In this document: in pieces, positions 63,401 through 64,000 of the stretch
How positions within the stretch are numbered: position 1 is the stretch's first letter
How the letters are laid out: the number at the start of each line of letters is the position of its first letter
Assembly: GCA_022818135.1 (NCBI GenBank)
Contig: JAFMSR010000001.1
Location: forward strand, 3,724,684-3,788,683
DNA: 64,000 bases
Origin: Saxidomus purpurata
Lineage: Eukaryota; Mollusca; Bivalvia; Venerida; Veneridae
Reading direction: 5' to 3'
Notes under the pieces: generated by a model
Told to the model about the DNA's origin: nothing
Seen by the model: the letters and a program-made list of their open reading frames with translations, nothing else
The model's database searches: none
Position numbers and translations under genes: made by a program

Positions 63401-64000
63401 CATGTATTTCCGTGTGGAATCAGGATTTATTTGGAATGTTGTCACTGCTCATAAATGCTCTTCGTATTAAAAAGATGCATCTAAATACTGCGGGGGTTTT
63501 TTTCAAACTAAATATACATTCAATTTCTTATGCTACTTCGAAGTTATTGCCAATGATAAAGTGACAGGATATTTTACCTTTGTACCATTTTATTTCAGAA
63601 ACTAAAGAAAAACCACGCCCACGCGTACAACGGTTACGTTCACTAGTTCCGGATGAAGATATAACAGATGCGCAATATCAAGAGAAAAAAACTGTCGAAG
63701 AAAAGAAAATTGAAGCTGAAATCAGTCGAGATATAATTGCTCTACAAATCAATGGCATAAGAAGCATAGCAGGACAATACCTTGAGACGTTGAAAATGAA
63801 ATTTGAAGACCTAGAGCGCGTGAAAAACGAGTTGTCCGAAGATGATCCTTATTATGAGTCGCTTCAGCTTGAGACAGATTACTGGAAGAAACTATGGGAA
63901 AAAGCAACATGGAGTCTACCACAGTACAAAGATTCAGGATTGCAGCCTAGTTCAGAATTGTCAGACAAAAGCAATCAACCGACATGTTCAAGCCAAGAAT
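57437..64000 (+). CDS. Gene D: GBP-like large GTPase, 1-base deletion in exon 7, runs off the right edge
   Basis: Exons match gene C one for one: 57437-57519, 57819-58006, 58264-58397, 59055-59164, 59417-59826, 60135-60418, 60620-60834, 61669-61741 and 63599 to the edge. GSLRTGKSFLLNKLA, TKGIW, DTEGI and the LRD motif are intact. Exon 7 is 215 nt against 216 in C: GCACGTACC replaces GCACCGTACC near 60,817. With normal splicing the last part shifts frame and stops near 63,646, about 15 codons into exon 9, so the protein would lose the C-terminal tail and CaaX. Exon 9 itself is still open in its ancestral frame, so the break is recent, an allele, or a sequencing error. Exon 8 has also lost four codons. 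Intron 4 has a GC donor as in C. Confidence 0.85.
58408..58453 (+). repeat. ATT-rich microsatellite after exon 3 of gene D
   Basis: AATAATAACATTGTTATTAT and following triplets, at the same position as in gene C. Confidence 0.8.
59165..59416 (+). other. Intron 4 of gene D with a GC donor
   Basis: Exon 4 ends AAATTTAG and the intron begins GCATCC. Gene B has GTATCC at the same place. The next exon starts ATTTCTCAGAG after ...AGACAG. Confidence 0.75.
61520..61556 (+). repeat. TG/CG-rich tract in intron 7 of gene D
   Basis: GTGTGCGTGCGTGTGTGTGT and following. Gene C has a similar tract in the same intron (about 21,338-21,380). Confidence 0.7.
61742..63233. other. Intron 8 of gene D
   Basis: Long AT-rich intron with an A-rich tract (CAAAAACAAAAACAAA, about 62,310-62,343). 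No gene. Confidence 0.5.
63234..63320 (+). pseudogene. Ghost copy of the exon 9 start in gene D
   Basis: ATCATCAG then GAAATGACGGCAAATCCCGC and CCACGTGTACAACAGTTAG resemble the true exon 9 start at 63,599 (CCACGCCCACGCGTACAACG). It is frame-broken. The same arrangement in gene C shows the duplication predates the C/D split. Confidence 0.7.

Overview
This window looks like nuclear DNA of an invertebrate, most probably a bivalve mollusc. It is AT-rich and intron-split, with gt/ag splice borders, tRNA-derived SINE heads, Penelope-like retroelements, a repeat starting with a GGGCCATGATGGCCC palindrome of a kind I associate with bivalve DNA, and long (CT)n and (TG)n tracts. There are no operons, ribosome-binding sites or CRISPR arrays. 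The species is not identified.

The host genes are four guanylate-binding-protein (GBP)-like large GTPases, arranged as two divergent pairs. Pair 1 is gene A (minus, 1,133-6,849, runs off or breaks at the left edge) and gene C (plus, 17,207-23,591). Pair 2 is gene B (minus, 31,663-48,442) and gene D (plus, 57,437 to the right edge). A matches B and C matches D, both in coding exons and in upstream DNA, so the window is two copies of a roughly 40-42 kb module. Exons were rebuilt by hand from splice sites, phase and comparison of the four copies. B (814 codons with all small exons) and C (713 codons) are open from start to stop. Both have the P-loop with an arginine (GTLRTGKS / GSLRTGKS), the TKGIW switch, DTEG, an LRD guanine-site motif, a helical C-terminal part and a CaaX ending in Leu (CDIL, CKIL), which predicts geranylgeranylation. 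D has lost one base in exon 7.

The most unusual structure is in gene B. Between the start exon and the P-loop exon lie six small in-frame exons (four of 54 nt, two of 39 nt), all phase 2 at both ends, carried on an 856-bp tandem repeat. Any subset can be spliced in without breaking frame, so the gene could make a Pro/Lys-rich N-terminal linker of variable length. Gene A has one such exon; C and D have none.

Mobile DNA fills much of the rest. It comprises: a 4.06-kb foldback element with a 10-bp target duplication in gene A (1,981-6,043); five copies of one Penelope-like family with a (TG)n tract in the 3' region (6.9, 16.4, 49.0, 50.4 and 53.5 kb); a second, decayed Penelope-like element with a GIY-YIG remnant (23.9-26.0 kb); a 537-bp TA-flanked MITE 28 bp past the stop of gene B; a 683-bp element at 8.8 kb; nested repeats in the long intron of gene B (44-47 kb); and a 134-bp palindrome. 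Several insertions are confirmed by an empty site in the paralogous copy.

In vertebrates, GBPs are interferon-induced GTPases that coat pathogens and membranes through prenylated C-termini. The domain order here suggests a related membrane-binding defence GTPase cluster, but that role is inference.
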